Below are positions 1-8,159 of a stretch of 19,571 bases of DNA, piece by piece. Under the pieces are notes generated by a model. That model worked only from the letters and a program-made list of their open reading frames with translations, ran no database searches and was not told the DNA's origin. The stretch comes from RQOF01 sp964461135 (GTDB lineage Bacteria; Calditrichota; Calditrichia; RBG-13-44-9): the NCBI GenBank assembly GCA_964461135.1, contig CAYWTB010000086.1:1-19571 (forward strand), in the 5' to 3' direction. The position numbers and the translations under genes are program-made. Position 1 is the stretch's first letter. Each line of letters begins with the position of its first letter.

Positions 1-45
1 GTAAACGATGTCATGCTATAAAAAGTGTTAGCGATGTCATGCTAT
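1..45. repeat. Two-copy 26-bp-period direct repeat downstream of the GDPD gene
   Basis: The 13-base word CGATGTCATGCTA occurs at 6-18 and again at 32-44, and the surrounding 19 bases (1-19 and 27-45) differ at only two positions, giving a 26-bp period. It lies directly after the GDPD stop codon and may continue beyond the window. The 9-base start of the first copy, GTAAACGAT, recurs at 19557-19565 on the same strand. No terminator hairpin is evident here. It could be the edge of a dispersed intergenic repeat, but only two copies are visible. Confidence 0.55.
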
Positions 46-48
46 TTA

Positions 49-831
49 TCAATTATTCATTAAACTCAATAAGGTATCGGGATAATTTGTGATGATGTTA
101 TCTACTCCCAGGTCAATTAATCTATGCATCTCTTTCGGTTCGTTTACCGTCCAAACATGAACCTCCTTCTTATTTGCATGGGCTTTCTCTACAAAACTTT
201 TATCAACTAATTTTTTGTTCACACTTAGAAGATCTACGTCAGCGATAAAAACATCCTCTCCAGGCATTTTTGAAAAAATATAGCCAACTTTAACATTATT
301 ATTGAGTTTTCTAACCTTATTAATAGCCTCAAAATTGAAAGATGTAATAATGCAATGCTGAATAAAATTCTCATTTTCGATCAATTCAACAACTTTTTCT
401 GTTAACATTTTTTCATGACCGTTCATCTTGAGCTCAATATTAAGTTTCATTTTTTCGCGAACATTATCAACTATTTGCTTCAAAGTTGGTACAGGTTCAC
501 CACGAAACTCAGAATTGAACCAAGAACCGACATCCACATCCTGAAGACTGTCATAAGTTGTCTCCCAAATATTCCAATTTAAATTGGCAGTTCTTTTTAA
601 AGTACCGTCATGAAGCAGAATCAAGACTCCATCAGCTGTCTCCTGTACATCCAACTCAGCATAATCCGCCCCTATTTCAATTGCCTTTTTCATTGCAATT
701 AAAGTATTTTCAGGTGTTTTACCAGAAAATCCCCGATGAGCAGTCACAAGAACTTTTCGCTCCTTTTGATTCCCAAAAACCAATGCTGTAAAGAAAACGA
801 CCAACACCATTCTTAAAAACATTCTTTTCAT
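49..831 (-). CDS. Secreted glycerophosphodiester phosphodiesterase (GDPD family)
   Basis: Predicted to hydrolyse glycerophosphodiesters to sn-glycerol 3-phosphate and an alcohol. The 260-aa length is near that of the compact UgpQ-type GDPD enzymes, but a hydrophobic N-terminal segment (about residues 4-20) followed by NQKERK indicates a signal peptide and thus periplasmic action, as in GlpQ. The catalytic signature is intact: HRG at 32-34 followed by PENT, E59 and D61 in AELD, H74 in LLHD, the ELK motif (E133, K135), and a C-terminal HVWTVN motif. The ATG at 831 is preferred because GGAG lies 9 bases upstream; a TTG at 846 in the same frame has no Shine-Dalgarno. It is the last gene of the downstream operon, about 80 bp after the isomerase gene. 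Its product is the substrate of GlpT and GlpD encoded elsewhere in the window. The family call is firm; the exact diester is unknown. Confidence 0.93.
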   Translation of the reverse strand: MKRMFLRMVLVVFFTALVFGNQKERKVLVTAHRGFSGKTPENTLIAMKKAIEIGADYAELDVQETADGVLILLHDGTLKRTANLNWNIWETTYDSLQDVDVGSWFNSEFRGEPVPTLKQIVDNVREKMKLNIELKMNGHEKMLTEKVVELIENENFIQHCIITSFNFEAINKVRKLNNNVKVGYIFSKMPGEDVFIADVDLLSVNKKLVDKSFVEKAHANKKEVHVWTVNEPKEMHRLIDLGVDNIITNYPDTLLSLMNN

Positions 832-912
832 AAATATTGTCTCCAATTTTTTCTTTATTTTCGATACAAAATTTAAAGGGGTAGTACAGTGTAAGTGACT
901 ATAAAATTCGTG

Positions 913-2505
913 CTATCGGTTATTTGAAACGAGACTCTCAGCTGCCCAAATTGGTGAAACGGTAGGGATGGCTTCACGAAAATAGGGAATTCCCAATTTA
1001 AATAACTTAATATCCGGCAGTTTACCGACCCTTGGTTCATCAACAACAATGCCATCTAAATTATTGTGATCGATTTCAACTGACACTGTACTTTTAATTT
1101 CTATAAGATTTTCTCTTAGAATTTCTAAAATTTTTTTGGCAATGAGCAAATCCCGCAGTCTAGATTCAATCTGAACACAAGGAATATTTTGCGGAATATG
1201 ATCATGATAATAATTTATCACTTCTTCAGTTTCAACTTTTATACCTGACCTAATGGCTTGTATATGTTCTTCAACAGTGTATTTTTTTTTCCACCGTCTC
1301 AACTCGGCGATAAATTCCTGTCGTTTGTGGACATTTCTATTTCGCCCATCTTTTTCAATAAAATAATCCCTTAATATAATTGCCAGAGATTTTTTCACAC
1401 TTTCGGCAAAACTGTCCATATTGTGTGTATCGAAATACACAGGTCGGTATGATAACTGGTCTAGAAAGTCGCTAATTTTCCAATTGCCTCCAGCAAATTC
1501 GACCAAAGTTTCGTCACAATATTCCGAAATATTTCTGGAAATTGAATTTATTTCAATATCTGAGATACGATGGGGAAGCTGTTTCAAAACAACGTCATTC
1601 TGTGAGGTTTTGTAAACAGGGTAGAATGAATTTACCAGTATTGAGAATGACGGACCCTTCACAACAATATTTTTTGAATCCATAAAATCTTTAACAAATT
1701 CCCGGGCTAATTCCATTCCTTTTTTATTTTCAAGGATTTTTTTATACCGTTTATAATACTTTGAGTAGTCGGTTGATGACAGGATTTCTCTCCGGACATC
1801 TGAATTCTTGAGAATATAGTAACCTTTGTTTGTTGCAATGATATCTGAAATTTCACCCGGCTTAAGTGTAAAAATGATCTCATTGAATGGCTCTTGCAGT
1901 TCTCCATAATCTATAAAATCTGTCTCTCCATGTTCTGCCGAAAGCCCTATATTAAAAAGTCTGGATGCCACCAAACTATCAAAAGAAACACCCCTATTCA
2001 ATTCCCTAAGCTTCTCCTCAGCATCTTCTAATGATGATGTATAAAAATATTTTACCTTTACTTTGTGCGAAGATTTGCTAATTGCTGAGTATATTTCGTC
2101 TTCTGAGACCTTGATATTTTTATTGACCTGGTCCTTAAAAACTTCTTCGACGATTAATTCCTGTTCAAGTAATCGCATCTCTCTCTTTAGATTTTGACTA
2201 AGCGGGATATTCTCATTTTCGAGCTTGGCGAATAACAGTTCCTCATTTATCATTGCCTCTAAAAACTGAAGTTTAGGATCTTCTGTATTTTTAAGAACAG
2301 ATGGGCCAAAACTATAGCTTTTTAAAAATTCATCGGCTGTAATTATTTTGTCACCAATCTTGGCAACAGGTTCTTGTGAATCATTCTGCGTTTTGCTACA
2401 ATTAAAATAATTAAAGCTCAAGAATGAGAAAATAGAACTTATAAACGTGTAGTATAAGAGACTCTTAATAAAAATGATTCTTCTAGACTCAGGTTGGAAT
2501 CTCAT
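913..2505 (-). CDS. Parvulin-type peptidyl-prolyl cis-trans isomerase, possible lipoprotein
   Basis: A 530-aa exported protein. After a hydrophobic segment (about residues 13-33) comes Cys36 (FNYFNC), which could be a loose lipobox; this is uncertain. A SurA/PpiC-like N-terminal helical region follows (VAKIGDKIITADEF, then helices to about 140), with a PpiC/rotamase domain at about 148-239 including FDSLVASRLFN, the FIDYGELQEPF segment and LKPGEISDII. The remaining roughly 290 residues are helical and charged with no domain I recognise. The family acts as a periplasmic folding chaperone or prolyl isomerase for outer-membrane and secreted proteins, which fits its position among T9SS-type cargo genes. 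The ATG at 2505 was chosen because it begins the signal sequence and lies 14 bp after the preceding stop. An upstream ATG-led extension would overlap that gene by nearly 100 bp and place the signal sequence internally. No strong Shine-Dalgarno is seen. Confidence 0.85.
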   Translation of the reverse strand: MRFQPESRRIIFIKSLLYYTFISSIFSFLSFNYFNCSKTQNDSQEPVAKIGDKIITADEFLKSYSFGPSVLKNTEDPKLQFLEAMINEELLFAKLENENIPLSQNLKREMRLLEQELIVEEVFKDQVNKNIKVSEDEIYSAISKSSHKVKVKYFYTSSLEDAEEKLRELNRGVSFDSLVASRLFNIGLSAEHGETDFIDYGELQEPFNEIIFTLKPGEISDIIATNKGYYILKNSDVRREILSSTDYSKYYKRYKKILENKKGMELAREFVKDFMDSKNIVVKGPSFSILVNSFYPVYKTSQNDVVLKQLPHRISDIEINSISRNISEYCDETLVEFAGGNWKISDFLDQLSYRPVYFDTHNMDSFAESVKKSLAIILRDYFIEKDGRNRNVHKRQEFIAELRRWKKKYTVEEHIQAIRSGIKVETEEVINYYHDHIPQNIPCVQIESRLRDLLIAKKILEILRENLIEIKSTVSVEIDHNNLDGIVVDEPRVGKLPDIKLFKLGIPYFREAIPTVSPIWAAESLVSNNR

Positions 2506-2519
2506 GTTTTGAAAAAATT

Positions 2520-4529
2520 TTATTTGACCAGCAGAATTTTCTTTACTGGGTAACGATTTTTCCCAACAATTAGTTTTAAGAAATAGGGCCCTGAGGGCAA
2601 TTCTATTGAACTCCAAGATAACCTATGGATACCTTTAAAAAAATATTTTTGGGTTAAGGTTTGAATTTCTCGTCCTGTAACATCATATATTCGTGCATCG
2701 ATATATGATGATTTTTCAATTTTGAACATAATAGTAAGTAGATTATTGAATGGATTTGGAAAAGTTTGAAGCATGAAGGAATCAGTTAAGTTGTTGGTGT
2801 AAAAATCTTTTGAATTGTTAATAGAAATGGGTATATCAGAGAAAAGAACATTCTCACCAATAGTGAACATAAATGGATAGAAAGAGTCCCACGGATTTTC
2901 TCTTTTCTGGAAATATTTAGCGCCTGATTCCGAAACATTTAACAATTGTCCGGTTTTACCGAAACTGAGGTCTTCTCCACCAGCGGGAATATTAAAGGTT
3001 TTTTCGATGATGGGTTCTGTATATCGAGAGAGATCTTTCTTCTTACACCGGTGTATTTTACTCCCGGCATCCCCACCACTAACACTTATAAACAAATATT
3101 GCTGATCTTGAAAATTTCTCCAGACCAAACCCTGTGTCTGAAAAGGTAATCTATATACTTTTGGTGAAAAATTGGTCAGAACACTTCCCTCACTATCCAA
3201 GGGATAACCATATAAATAAGGATTAGATTGGCTGGGTGTGCAATAGTCCCCGACCCAGATTGTGTCATTATAATAAGTCGTAAAGGAGGCAACACTGTTC
3301 ACTGAAAAAAGTCTGGAAGATAAGGTATATAAATCTTGATATTTATCATTCACTGTGTCTGTATATTCAGGGAGTGCATAAACTTCAATAGAACTTGCAG
3401 AAGATACATAAATTGAACCATTTTTAAAGGCAATTCCTCCTACATGTGAATAACCGAGTGATCCCTGCAATCTGAAAACTCTTCTAACTTTATAATTGTC
3501 GTGTGGATTTAGTTCAACTAAAATAGAGCGTTTTAGTCTTGTTTGTCCATCAACCGTTCTATTATAGAGAGAGATATAGACCATTTCATCGGAGCCGCTA
3601 AAATCCTCATCTTCGCATGAATTTGTGATCCCTTGGGGGATGAAATCATCGTTTAAATATGGGACGAATGCTCTATTTATCACAGGAGTTGAATTATTGG
3701 AAATACGCTGATCAAGCTGCGGTTCTGTACTGCCAATGGTATAATCATGATAAGTAGGAAGACCCATATAGGCGCTTCCGTCAAAGGGGACCGCACTTAG
3801 AATGTAACTTTCGTCGGGAATATAATTTTTTAAATTTGCTGCATAAATTTCACCACTAAAATTGTTACTGGTAGAAGAATCCTGAACAGAATATCCCAAA
3901 TTGACAATCGCATTCATCGTAATAAAACCAATCGAACCAGGTAATTCAAAACTGCTGTTTGTAAACAGTTCTCCATTCATATAAATAGATAGCTCCACAG
4001 AATCAGTGGTAACTTTACACACCCAATTTATTGAATACCACCTCAATAATTCCAACGAGTCCGAAGATTGTACTTGATAAAGATCGCCTGAAATTCTGTA
4101 TTGCAGGTAAAGTTTCTTCTCCTGCAGAAACAACCTCAGCCCAGTCGGTTTTGAGTTATCATCCCACTCAATGAGTGTTCCATTACTGTCAAAAGTTTTA
4201 ATCCATATGTCGCCAGAAACTCCTATAGTCTCAAAAAAGCTTGAAACTATATTGTTAGTTGATTGAATATACGATGTATCTCCAAAAAAATATGATGTCT
4301 TTCTCGGTAGATAGTTCCAACCATCCACTCCCCGGGCAAGCTCTTCTTCTTCTTCAATTCTTTCAGCAACACTTACATTTTTAAGAATAACTCTTGATTG
4401 TAGCTCAGACTCCAAATCATAATCGGAATTATAACGGAACAAAACTTTCTGTTGTCCTAATAAATTTTGCAGATTAAGGATAAATAAAATGATGAATGAA
4501 ATTGCTTTTAGATTCATACGACCAACCAT
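2520..4529 (-). CDS. Secreted T9SS-type cargo protein with LamG-like and propeller-like regions
   Basis: A 669-aa exported protein of unknown function. Seen in order: a signal peptide (about 1-25, ending LLGQ), a charged stretch rich in Glu (about 56-65), a beta-rich LamG/concanavalin-like region (about 75-245, with SIYMNGELF), a Gly- and aromatic-rich part resembling beta-propeller or SMP-30-like blades (about 290-545, with HVGGIAFKNGSIYVSS and GGEDLSFGKTGQLL), and a C-terminal sorting domain of the T9SS type A/FlgD-like kind (about 588-669: TFPNPFNN, ARIYDVTGREI, LPSGPYFLKL, final KKILLVK). The ATG at 4529 has AGAAGGA five bases upstream; a second ATG four codons on lacks this. It lies 90 bp after the lamin-tail gene, separated by a terminator-like hairpin, and 14 bp before the isomerase gene. 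The likely location is the cell surface or medium. No catalytic motif is recognised. Confidence 0.85.
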   Translation of the reverse strand: MVGRMNLKAISFIILFILNLQNLLGQQKVLFRYNSDYDLESELQSRVILKNVSVAERIEEEEELARGVDGWNYLPRKTSYFFGDTSYIQSTNNIVSSFFETIGVSGDIWIKTFDSNGTLIEWDDNSKPTGLRLFLQEKKLYLQYRISGDLYQVQSSDSLELLRWYSINWVCKVTTDSVELSIYMNGELFTNSSFELPGSIGFITMNAIVNLGYSVQDSSTSNNFSGEIYAANLKNYIPDESYILSAVPFDGSAYMGLPTYHDYTIGSTEPQLDQRISNNSTPVINRAFVPYLNDDFIPQGITNSCEDEDFSGSDEMVYISLYNRTVDGQTRLKRSILVELNPHDNYKVRRVFRLQGSLGYSHVGGIAFKNGSIYVSSASSIEVYALPEYTDTVNDKYQDLYTLSSRLFSVNSVASFTTYYNDTIWVGDYCTPSQSNPYLYGYPLDSEGSVLTNFSPKVYRLPFQTQGLVWRNFQDQQYLFISVSGGDAGSKIHRCKKKDLSRYTEPIIEKTFNIPAGGEDLSFGKTGQLLNVSESGAKYFQKRENPWDSFYPFMFTIGENVLFSDIPISINNSKDFYTNNLTDSFMLQTFPNPFNNLLTIMFKIEKSSYIDARIYDVTGREIQTLTQKYFFKGIHRLSWSSIELPSGPYFLKLIVGKNRYPVKKILLVK

Positions 4530-4561
4530 TAAAGTCCTTCTTTCCGGCGGAATGTCATCTT

Positions 4562-4598
4562 AAAAGCAGAACAGGTGATCATTATATCACCTGCCCTG
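4562..4598 (-). terminator. Intrinsic terminator or attenuator after the lamin-tail gene
   Basis: Read on the minus strand, CAGGTGAT (4593-4586) pairs with ATCACCTG (4579-4572) across a 6-base loop. The stem extends outward through two G-U and three Watson-Crick pairs (4598-4594 with 4571-4567) to 13 pairs. It is followed by C and TTTT at 4565-4562. The tail is on the minus-strand side only, so it acts on the gene ending at 4620. Only about 32 bases remain to the next start codon, so it may reduce rather than end transcription. Confidence 0.65.
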
Positions 4599-4619
4599 TT
4601 TAATGTTTACCCTTATGGG

Positions 4620-7208
4620 CTATTTCATCAGCATCATTTTATTGACACTCTTAAAATCATCGGCCTCTATTTTGTACAAATACAATCCAGAGGAAACCGG
4701 ATGACCCGCATGATTCTTACCGTCCCATTCAATTTCATACTGACCTGCGGGGTAATCTTTATTTACTAAAGTTGTAATTACCTGTCCCTGGATATTATAG
4801 ACTTTGATGGATACATAACTTGATTTCGGGAGATCAAAAGTGATTGTTGTGGTGGGGTTGAAAGGATTTGGATAATTCTGATGCAATTTATAGCTTGAAG
4901 GTAAATTTGCGATTGAATTATCTTCGATTGCCGTTAAGCTACCATATCCATCGATTGTTAATCCTGGAGAGAATGGATCGGAACTGACAGTAAGGTGTTC
5001 TACAAATGGATCTGAAATACTTATATTACCATCAGGATTCCTAGTTACTGAATTATTGTTGTCTGCAACAGCAGCAGTTTGGATTCGGATCTCAAAATCT
5101 ATTCCCGAGACAACGCCTGTTATAGGCGGCCCTGAATTATATGCACTATTATATCCTGCATACAGATCATACGAACCGTCGGGAGAAAATAAAAGGAAAA
5201 AATCGCCGCCATTAGCCAGACCATTTCCTAAAAAATCCGTGGTGTCTGAAGTAAAAATACGTGTTGTCAATGGATCGGGATCATAACCAGGTACAGTTGA
5301 GATATCTCCACCACCAAATATAACAACAATTTGTCCCGGTTGGAAAATGTAACCACTCGGGAAAGTAAAACTAAGTTGTTCATCATCGCCCAATTGCCAG
5401 CCAGTCATATCGACTGGATTATTACCCACATTTACCAACTCAACAAATTCATCCTGACTCGAACTTCTAATCCCATCGCCGTTGGCATCTCCCAGAATTG
5501 GATCAGTATCAGGATCCGCCAGAATTTCATTTACGATGATTGTAGGGGTCACCTGAAAGGCAGGAACAAAATGAGCTGTGAATGAAACATTTCCCTGTAT
5601 TGAAACACTAAGTGGATTGCTGGTACTTTCTTCGTCACCTGTCCATCCTGTGAACACATAATTTTCTGCCGGTTGAGCCGTCATGGTGACAAGAGTTCCA
5701 TATTCATAATCTGCCTGATCTGGATCAACCACAACAGTTCCTCCTTCAGCGGGTTCTACATTGACGGTAAGTTGAAAAGTTAAAGACAGTTTACCATCTA
5801 TGGTGGTATTGGGGGAAAATTCTTCCGAACTTACGCTTAAGTGTTCAACGAATGGATCAGCCGGTTCAGATGCAGCATCAGGATACCGTGTAACAGAATT
5901 ATCATTATCAGCGATTGCGGCAGTTTCCACCTCAAATTCCCAATCGATGCCAGATACAGCGCCACTCGTGGGTGGTCCTGCTCCATATTTACTACCGTAT
6001 GCGAAATACATATCATGATTTCCATCTGCCGACTGTAAAATAGCATAATCTCCGCCATTCGCTAATCCATTGCCAATGCTGTCACCAGTAGCAAAAACCC
6101 TTGTTACCAGTGAATCAAGATCATAACCGGGGACGTTCGATACATCACCACCGCCAAATACAGTCACAAAACTATATGGTTGAATTATATAGCCTTGCGG
6201 AAATTCAAAATCGATCCTTTCATCATCTCCCAGTTTCCAACCTGTCAAATCGATAGGAGTGGACGTAACATTGATGAGCTCCACAAATTCATCCTCTTGA
6301 GGATGGCGGACACCATCTCCATTCGCATCACCTTCAACAATTGCCGTTGTATCGATGTCAGAAGCAGGATCCACCAAGACTTCATTAATTATTACTTTTA
6401 CAATACGCACGATATCAACCCATTCAGGATCAGCATGGCCTACAGAATCCGGATCACCCAGAATTCCTGTAAAACCATTTCCAGTCGCATCCCCCGCAAT
6501 ATCACCACTCCCTTCATCAAAATGCCACAGTGCTATTGTGTATATATCCGGTTCAAAAGGTTGAGTAGGTGGCGTAAAATTAGAAGTGTATCGTGCGACT
6601 CCTCCTGAAAGACGAACTTCATCAATTGTTCCCCGAAATGTTTCAAAACGATTATCAAGTAAGTTCTCAGCTCCGGAACCGATAACGATTCTCTGAGTTC
6701 CACCATATACAGGCAGGCAGGTCTCTCCTGGTTCATTGGGTTCGATATCGGCACTCTGAATACCATCGGTAAAAACACGCATTGAGTCTTCTGTGTCCCA
6801 TACATAGGCAACATGATACCATCGGGGTTCCCAGACTAGAATACCCGGGTAAACATCCTGAGTTACATTCCCATCCTGGATGAAACATTGCAAATCCCCT
6901 TCTCCCCGCTTCCAGGTTAATCCCAAATCTCCTTCTACATTTCCCGAAATATTCTTGGAAAACAAATAAGTGTAATCCGGATCATGCGTATCAGATTTCA
7001 GAATTGAATCCGGTTTAAACCACATCTCAAGGGTACCAGAATTGAGAACAAACGGGAAAAGATTTGGTGCGTCTGGAACTAGTACTCTATCATGTTCCCA
7101 CCAAGAAAAATGTAGTGCCTTGCCCCATTGTGCTAATGAAGTAAAGGGCAAAATAAAAATTAGAACCATAAAAAAAACAAGTCTTTGAGTGCGTAGAAAA
7201 TTATTCAT
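4620..7208 (-). CDS. Secreted LamG/duplicated lamin-tail-domain protein with T9SS C-terminal domain
   Basis: An 862-aa exported modular protein, probably a cell-surface adhesin or ligand-binding protein. In order: signal peptide (about 1-27), LamG-like domain (about 30-215, with LEMWFKPD, WYHVAYVWD and IDEVRLSG), lamin-tail domain 1 (about 272-475, with INEVLVDP, DEFVELINV and IDLTGWKLGDDE), a divergent InlB-like/Listeria-Bacteroides repeat (about 479-549, with TAQPAENYVFTGWTGD), lamin-tail domain 2 (about 556-758, nearly the same layout as domain 1), and a T9SS type A/FlgD-like C-terminal domain (about 767-862: NYPNPFNPTTTI, IKVYNIQGQVI, final NKMMLMK). Acidic DANGDG motifs in both lamin-tail domains suggest calcium binding. 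The ATG at 7208 has AAAGGA six bases upstream, so the TTG five codons earlier is rejected. A terminator-like hairpin follows. No catalytic motif is visible; the role in this locus is inferred only from position. Confidence 0.9.
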   Translation of the reverse strand: MNNFLRTQRLVFFMVLIFILPFTSLAQWGKALHFSWWEHDRVLVPDAPNLFPFVLNSGTLEMWFKPDSILKSDTHDPDYTYLFSKNISGNVEGDLGLTWKRGEGDLQCFIQDGNVTQDVYPGILVWEPRWYHVAYVWDTEDSMRVFTDGIQSADIEPNEPGETCLPVYGGTQRIVIGSGAENLLDNRFETFRGTIDEVRLSGGVARYTSNFTPPTQPFEPDIYTIALWHFDEGSGDIAGDATGNGFTGILGDPDSVGHADPEWVDIVRIVKVIINEVLVDPASDIDTTAIVEGDANGDGVRHPQEDEFVELINVTSTPIDLTGWKLGDDERIDFEFPQGYIIQPYSFVTVFGGGDVSNVPGYDLDSLVTRVFATGDSIGNGLANGGDYAILQSADGNHDMYFAYGSKYGAGPPTSGAVSGIDWEFEVETAAIADNDNSVTRYPDAASEPADPFVEHLSVSSEEFSPNTTIDGKLSLTFQLTVNVEPAEGGTVVVDPDQADYEYGTLVTMTAQPAENYVFTGWTGDEESTSNPLSVSIQGNVSFTAHFVPAFQVTPTIIVNEILADPDTDPILGDANGDGIRSSSQDEFVELVNVGNNPVDMTGWQLGDDEQLSFTFPSGYIFQPGQIVVIFGGGDISTVPGYDPDPLTTRIFTSDTTDFLGNGLANGGDFFLLFSPDGSYDLYAGYNSAYNSGPPITGVVSGIDFEIRIQTAAVADNNNSVTRNPDGNISISDPFVEHLTVSSDPFSPGLTIDGYGSLTAIEDNSIANLPSSYKLHQNYPNPFNPTTTITFDLPKSSYVSIKVYNIQGQVITTLVNKDYPAGQYEIEWDGKNHAGHPVSSGLYLYKIEADDFKSVNKMMLMK
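4941..5540 (-). repeat. Second copy of the lamin-tail domain coding repeat
   Basis: Encodes residues about 557-756 of the surface protein. It matches the copy at 5784-6395 along its full length at the protein level: a NEIL/NEVL start, GDANGDG, QDEFVEL, TGWQLGDDE, FGGGDIS, GNGLANGGD, SGPP, VSGID, DNNNSVTR and DPFVEHL in the same order. The copies are separated by the InlB-like repeat. Synonymous sites differ clearly, so the duplication is not recent. Confidence 0.8.
5784..6395 (-). repeat. First copy of the lamin-tail domain coding repeat
   Basis: Encodes residues about 272-475 of the surface protein and is the partner of the copy at 4941-5540. It carries a slightly longer insert (DIDTTAIVEG) before GDANGDG than the second copy. 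Order and spacing of the shared motifs are otherwise conserved. Confidence 0.8.
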
Positions 7209-7373
7209 AATAAGTCCTTTCAAATTATGGATTTACAGTTCCGAGGCAAACAATTAACAATTAATTAAATACAATGAAGGTATTTCATAATCAATTCTCC
7301 TCTATTAAGTTTTTAAATTAATAATACAATTAGTTTAAGGAGAACAAATCCGAAATAATGTGCAAATTTAAAA
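7209..7373 (-). promoter_or_regulatory. AT-rich leader of the lamin-tail gene with a tentative promoter
   Basis: This 165-bp gap between the GntR gene stop and the lamin-tail gene start is very AT-rich. On the minus strand a TTGTTC (7347-7342) and a TATTAT (7326-7321) lie 15 bases apart, a sub-optimal sigma70-like pair. The Shine-Dalgarno AAAGGA (7220-7215) sets the start. No terminator hairpin is seen after the GntR gene, so read-through is also possible. No copy of the HutC-type operator found at 17007-17018 is present. Confidence 0.3.
7265..7288 (-). other. Possible 7-codon leader ORF
   Basis: A minus-strand ATG at 7288 opens a seven-codon frame, MKYLHCI, ending at TAA (7267-7265). It is preceded by AGAGGAGA, a stronger Shine-Dalgarno than that of several full genes here, seven bases upstream. 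It lies 56 bp before the lamin-tail start. It may be a translated leader, a decayed gene start, or chance in AT-rich sequence. Confidence 0.25.
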
Positions 7374-8159
7374 TTAAGTGACATTCGTTTTCAATTCTAA
7401 TGAAGCTCGAAAATTTTTATGGCTTTCATCATATGGTAGGGTATTAATTGTGAACTTCAACTTGTCGCTCCGATACATATCTTCCGAATACTGAAAAAGT
7501 GTATTATCCTCTAATCTTATCAACCTCTTAATAAGTAATAATGGACTTCCTGGATCAATAACAAACAGTTTGCTTTCTTCGGGACCTGCAATAACTGCTT
7601 CAATACTTTGTTGAGCAATCCCAAGACGAAAATCACTTTCACGATACATTAATTCATAAATGGATTCATTCTCTAAATCATAAGATAGAAACGGTTTAAA
7701 AATTTTATATACAAAATATGATCTTTCAATGATCAGCGGTTCATCATCACCATATCTTAATCTTTGGATCTTTACAATCTGATTATTTTCCTCTAATTCC
7801 AGTAACTTTTGAATTCTATTACCGGGGTATTTTATAGTTATTTCCAGTATTTTAGCTTTGGCAACTTTCTCGTTCATTCTCATCAGCTCAGTAAAGCCCA
7901 TCAATTTATGAGCATCCTGTTCAATTTTGGTTTCCGTCACAAAAGTTCCTCTTCCCCGTTCACGTAACAAAAATCCTTGTCGGAATAACATTTTTAATGC
8001 TTCTCGAACTGTGCCGCGGCTTACCTTATATTTTGCACATAATTCACTTTCGCTTGGAAATCGATCACCTTCCTGGTATACACCATCACGGATCTCATTA
8101 TAAAGCTCATCGAATATTCTATAATAAATAGGTATCAGTTGTTTTGCACTAATTTCCAA
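7374..8159 (-). CDS. GntR-family (HutC/UTRA-type) transcriptional regulator
   Basis: A 261-aa repressor-type regulator. An N-terminal winged helix-turn-helix (about residues 6-75) shows the family pattern PIYYRIFDEL, FPSESELCAKYKVSRGTVRE, then GFLLRERGRGTFV. A UTRA ligand-binding domain of the HutC subfamily follows (about 90-245, including IQRLRYGDDEPLIIERSYF and YELMYRES). The preferred start is TTG at 8159, with GAGG nine bases upstream; a TTG at 8174 would add five residues but has no Shine-Dalgarno. Either way it overlaps the end of glpD by 11-26 bp, so the two are probably translationally coupled. The effector is probably a pathway metabolite such as G3P (inference). A perfect HutC-type operator lies at the receptor promoter, suggesting local repression that would also cover its own gene. 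The family call is firm; the target is inferred. Confidence 0.9.
   Translation of the reverse strand: MEISAKQLIPIYYRIFDELYNEIRDGVYQEGDRFPSESELCAKYKVSRGTVREALKMLFRQGFLLRERGRGTFVTETKIEQDAHKLMGFTELMRMNEKVAKAKILEITIKYPGNRIQKLLELEENNQIVKIQRLRYGDDEPLIIERSYFVYKIFKPFLSYDLENESIYELMYRESDFRLGIAQQSIEAVIAGPEESKLFVIDPGSPLLLIKRLIRLEDNTLFQYSEDMYRSDKLKFTINTLPYDESHKNFRASLELKTNVT

Noticed and set aside
832..912. Promoter or second HutC operator before the GDPD gene
   Set aside because: No GTmTAkAC match and no convincing -35/-10 pair was found in the short gap; GDPD is best treated as operon-linked to the isomerase gene.
2506..2616. 37-residue N-terminal extension of the isomerase
   Set aside because: It would overlap the preceding gene by nearly 100 bp and bury the signal sequence; the ATG at 2505 fits better.
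6180..6608. 142-codon open frame on the plus strand opposite the lamin-tail gene
   Set aside because: It lies wholly inside a well-supported minus-strand gene, has no ribosome site or recognisable domain, and its composition reflects the antisense of repeated lamin-tail coding sequence.
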